NCBI GenBank assembly: GCA_003695915.1
Contig: RFGF01000034.1
Coordinates: 1 to 58,285 of the forward strand
DNA length: 58,285 nucleotides
From: Nitrospirota bacterium
GTDB taxonomy: Bacteria; Nitrospirota; Nitrospiria; Nitrospirales; UBA8639
Direction of reading: 5' to 3'
Made by a program: the position numbers and the translations under genes. Within the stretch, counting starts at the first letter, position 1, and each line of letters opens with the position of its first letter. Below are positions 55,492 to 58,285 of the stretch, one piece after another. The notes beneath the pieces were generated by a model that was not told where the DNA came from, ran no database searches, and saw only the letters and a program-made list of their open reading frames with translations.

Positions 55492-57834
55492 ATGATGAAT
55501 CGCATATGTTCTCGAGTCCAGGTTGGCGTCATTCTCGGCGCCTGCTTGCTTGCGGGGATAGATGATTCCGGTGGGCCGGTGTGGGCAGAGAGCCGCTCGG
55601 TGCCGCATTCAACCGCCGTGGCTGCAGAGGCGCAGCAAGCAGCACAGCTCGTGCTTCGGTATGTGCGCGCCTTGGTGACTCAGCAAGTCGATGAATGGGC
55701 GCAGCACGATCTAGCGTGTCTCGCACGAACGGAAGAGGCAAGCCAGAATCCGGAAGCGCGTCATCGCGCATGTTGGGAGGCGATGCTGACCGCCCATCGG
55801 AATCTGTTGGCCAATGAGCCAGAACCGGGGATCTTCGAGGCCGTGGGACGGGAAACCGGATTTGGTTTGATTCACGAAAGTCATCGGCATGCGGATTTTT
55901 GGAAAGATTATCCTCCCGCGCTCGCTGTCTCTCCAGTCATCGTGTATCAGGAAAATCCTTCGACTCCCTTGCCTCGAATAGAGTTGGATCGCGTCGAGCC
56001 TTCGCGCCCACTGGGCTTGGTTCTCGAGCCCGGACAGGATCCCGTTCCGGTCACGGCAACGGTTGTGTATGTCACAATCACCTATCCCGATCCACTGACG
56101 GCGCCAATGGCCTTGCGTCCGGGAGAACCGTGGTGGGCCAGCCCTGTGGCGCGTCGATATGGTCCGGTTCGGAAATTGCGCGCTCGTTTTGTCGTGGTGA
56201 GCGGCTTGCGATCCCGGGGATTCCAGATCGACCGGGCAGTGGTCAACGATGCGATACCCGGCGCGCCGCGGTTAGTCGGTCCGACCGTGCCCGGTATCGT
56301 GCCCGACTCTCCGCAATGGTGGGAGCGCGATGACGATCCTGTACGGTTCGAGACCGCCTTTCAGGAGGCGCGCCGACTGCCTTCGCTCGAGGAGCGCGTG
56401 CGACGCTACCGGCGATTGTTGACGATCGACCCTCATGAGCCGCGGGTCAATGCGGTCTATGGAACAGAGCTCTATCAAGCCTTTTTACAAGAAGGATTGA
56501 AAAAAGGCCGCATCGTCGTATCCGACGACTCATTAGCTGTTCCTGTGGCTGAGCTGTATTGGAATCTGCAAGCTCAAACCTGGCGACAAGAGTTTACGGA
56601 AGTGGCAATGGGGCACTCGTTCGCTGCCGACGCGTTTTATGGCGCCATCACTGCGTTCGAACGAGCCTTGGAAGGACGAGCGGGTGACGACGAAATGCGA
56701 CGGCGGTTGGGTGCGCTCTATCGATGGAACAACGATGCGAATTCAGCCTTGGCGCTTCATGAGCCCTTGCTCGAACAAGCGCCGGCGCAAGACCGGGCGC
56801 GTCGAAGCCAATTGCTCGCTGATATCGCCTGGGATCGGGTGCAATGGCTTTCTTGGAACCGACGGTACGACCACCCATGGATGACCCAGGCCCGAGTGGA
56901 AGCTGAACAGGCGCTCGATCTTGCGACCGCGCCCATCGGCAAGGTTGTAGCCGGTGAGGCCTTGCTCGTCCTCGAGGCGTTGACCATTCCGCGAGATCAC
57001 GCGAAACTGCAAGATGTGGTCGATCGTATGAAGGCCTGGCACAATCAGCTGACGGGAGTCACCGGTTTGTGGACACATTTGATCGGGAACGACGTGGTCA
57101 AGTCGCTCATTCCGGAAGGCATGCATGTTAAACTTCCGAGCCCGCAACGATCGGCTGAAGTCATGGATACGGATGTCCATTGGAAGGTGCCCAGCCAGGA
57201 TATCTTCAAAACCTGGCACTTCGACGACGATCGGGCCGGTGCGCCTCCCAAAGGCTTTGAGATGCTCGGGGTGGATGGTCAAGCGCTTCCGTGGCAGGTA
57301 GTGGCCGATGCGCATGCGCCTTCGCATCCCCACGTTGTCGCTCATACCGGACCTTGTTCGACGCCCGGGTGTCTCCGTCTTCTATTGGCCGACACGCGGA
57401 TCTTGGAACTGCCCGATGTAATCGTGCACGTGCGATTTCTCGGTTCGAACGAACAAGGTGAAGCCGGGATTGCCTTGGCGGCAAGGGATGCCGCGAACTT
57501 TTATGCCGTGACCTTGGACGCGCGACTCACGACCGTGCGCATTTATCGCGTCAAAGACGGAATCCTTCGTTTGCTGGGCGAGGCACCCATCGAGCCCAAA
57601 CCCGGCCCTTGGCATGTGTTGCGAGCGCAGGTGGTGAATTCGGCGCACGTGGACCATCCGTTGCTGGAAATTTACCTGGATGGGCGAGAAACCAAGGTGG
57701 AAATGGCCGAGCCGATTCACGGAGGCGGACGCATCGGGCTGGTGACAAAAGATGGGCCGACGGTGCAATTCGATCGGCTCGGCCTCATCGAAATGGTGAC
57801 CAATCGCCCCCTCTCGAAACCGGCGGCCTATTGA
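55492..57834 (+). CDS. Large secreted protein, helical-repeat plus LamG-like domain
   Basis: 780 residues, not a named family. Signal peptide 1-32 (VGVILGACLLAGIDDSGGPVWAES). Residues about 35-290 are mixed; about 290-460 contain TPR-like helices (LEERVRRYRRLLTIDPHEPRVNAVYGTELY, ALYRWNNDANSALALHEPLL). The C-terminal part (about 585-770) looks like a concanavalin/laminin-G sandwich: FKTWHFDDDRAGAPPKGFEM, GIALAARDAANFYAVTLDA, LEIYLDGRETKVEM and GGGRIGLVTKDG. Probably periplasmic or outer-surface, possibly glycan-binding. The start is one of two adjacent ATGs (55492/55495). purE follows after 24 bases. Confidence 0.75.
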   Translation: MMNRICSRVQVGVILGACLLAGIDDSGGPVWAESRSVPHSTAVAAEAQQAAQLVLRYVRALVTQQVDEWAQHDLACLARTEEASQNPEARHRACWEAMLTAHRNLLANEPEPGIFEAVGRETGFGLIHESHRHADFWKDYPPALAVSPVIVYQENPSTPLPRIELDRVEPSRPLGLVLEPGQDPVPVTATVVYVTITYPDPLTAPMALRPGEPWWASPVARRYGPVRKLRARFVVVSGLRSRGFQIDRAVVNDAIPGAPRLVGPTVPGIVPDSPQWWERDDDPVRFETAFQEARRLPSLEERVRRYRRLLTIDPHEPRVNAVYGTELYQAFLQEGLKKGRIVVSDDSLAVPVAELYWNLQAQTWRQEFTEVAMGHSFAADAFYGAITAFERALEGRAGDDEMRRRLGALYRWNNDANSALALHEPLLEQAPAQDRARRSQLLADIAWDRVQWLSWNRRYDHPWMTQARVEAEQALDLATAPIGKVVAGEALLVLEALTIPRDHAKLQDVVDRMKAWHNQLTGVTGLWTHLIGNDVVKSLIPEGMHVKLPSPQRSAEVMDTDVHWKVPSQDIFKTWHFDDDRAGAPPKGFEMLGVDGQALPWQVVADAHAPSHPHVVAHTGPCSTPGCLRLLLADTRILELPDVIVHVRFLGSNEQGEAGIALAARDAANFYAVTLDARLTTVRIYRVKDGILRLLGEAPIEPKPGPWHVLRAQVVNSAHVDHPLLEIYLDGRETKVEMAEPIHGGGRIGLVTKDGPTVQFDRLGLIEMVTNRPLSKPAAY

Positions 57835-57858
57835 ACTGCCTCTTGTCGAGCGGCATAG

Positions 57859-58285
57859 ATGACGCACACGATGCAAGCCCGAGTCGGCCTCATCATGGGG
57901 AGCCGCAGCGACTGGGACACCATGCAGCACGCCAGCGCCACGTTGACCGCGCTGGAGATTCCCCACGAACGGCGGATCGTCTCGGCTCATCGCACGCCTG
58001 ATTGGTTGTTCGACTACGCAGCCGGAGCGGAATCGCGAGGCATTCGCGTGATTATTGCCGGGGCGGGCGGTGCCGCGCATTTACCGGGCATGGCTGCCGC
58101 GAAAACACTCCTTCCTGTGCTCGGCGTCCCAATTCGATCCCGCATCCTTCAGGGGATCGATTCCCTGCTGTCCATTGTGCAAATGCCCAAAGGCATTCCA
58201 GTCGCGACGCATGCCATCGGAGAGGTAGGCGCAGTCAATGCCGCCCTGCAAGCTGCGGCGATTTTGGCTGTCTCAGATCCTGTGG
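57859..58285 (+). CDS. purE: N5-carboxyaminoimidazole ribonucleotide mutase (5' part)
   Basis: Class I PurE, converting N5-CAIR to CAIR in purine synthesis. The gene runs off the right edge, leaving 142 codons. [17 protein letters not shown] near residue 10 (nucleotide/phosphate loop), [12 protein letters not shown] near 42 (catalytic His) and [17 protein letters not shown] near 73 are all present. The start is an ATG at 57859 or 57871. purK would be expected downstream. Confidence 0.93.
   Translation, partial: MTHTMQARVGLIMGSRSDWDTMQHASATLTALEIPHERRIVSAHRTPDWLFDYAAGAESRGIRVIIAGAGGAAHLPGMAAAKTLLPVLGVPIRSRILQGIDSLLSIVQMPKGIPVATHAIGEVGAVNAALQAAAILAVSDPV

Overview
The window carries about 65 protein genes, densely packed on both strands, with many 4-11 bp start/stop overlaps and few spacers. 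No rRNA, tRNA, CRISPR array, insertion sequence or phage gene was recognised. The gene set (a cysteine-rich-subunit complex II, PEP-CTERM, bactofilin, KdsD, an arsenosugar-type ArsM/ArsS pair, an aroQ-efp-accBC run) fits a free-living Gram-negative bacterium. My best guess is Nitrospira or a relative in Nitrospirota; this is inference from gene content, not from a marker gene.

Layout. 1-6.8 kb: the end of a 1-pyrroline-5-carboxylate dehydrogenase, a secreted protein, an SDR reductase with bioD, then a leftward aroQ-efp-accB-accC-thiE run that puts biotin synthesis next to the biotin-dependent carboxylase. 7-10.7 kb: sdhA, sdhB and a CCG-domain subunit, with no membrane cytochrome subunit. 10.7-15 kb: a CBS protein, then an ArsR-family regulator heading a pstSCAB-like phosphate/oxyanion ABC operon with a palindrome-rich promoter. 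15-21.3 kb: bactofilin, small proteins, HisN-like phosphatase, VanZ, glnS, a lipoprotein. 21.3-28 kb: an AT-rich gene-free island, a CheY-like regulator, kdsD, moaB, a thioredoxin-fold ferredoxin, a retropepsin-like protein, YqgE, a YggX-like protein. 28-36.8 kb: Ppx/GppA, two unusual methyltransferases, a PEP-CTERM protein behind a sigma-54-like promoter, ArsM/ArsS, a YHS protein, a lipoprotein cyclase and a MoaD-like protein. 36.9-42.2 kb: HU, a hypothetical protein, an amidohydrolase, and an ECF sigma-factor envelope module. 42.4-58.3 kb: gcvP, a dicarboxylate symporter, a type IIA topoisomerase A subunit coupled to a TerB-like protein, an M23 peptidase, mreB, a PQQ-type sugar dehydrogenase, two mini zinc-ribbon proteins, a large secreted protein and the start of purE.

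The best candidate for an undescribed system is 39.6-42.2 kb. An ECF-type promoter precedes a secreted protein made of twelve 11-residue Arg/Asp repeats, followed by an ECF sigma factor, a single-pass DUF3619-like protein, a small secreted acidic protein and a secreted Arg-rich DUF3106-like protein. I infer a self-controlled envelope module: sigma factor, candidate membrane anti-sigma, and periplasmic charged helical proteins. Other points worth attention are the ArsR-pst operon, the signal-peptide-bearing methyltransferase, and the PqqD-like/MidA-like methyltransferase fusion.
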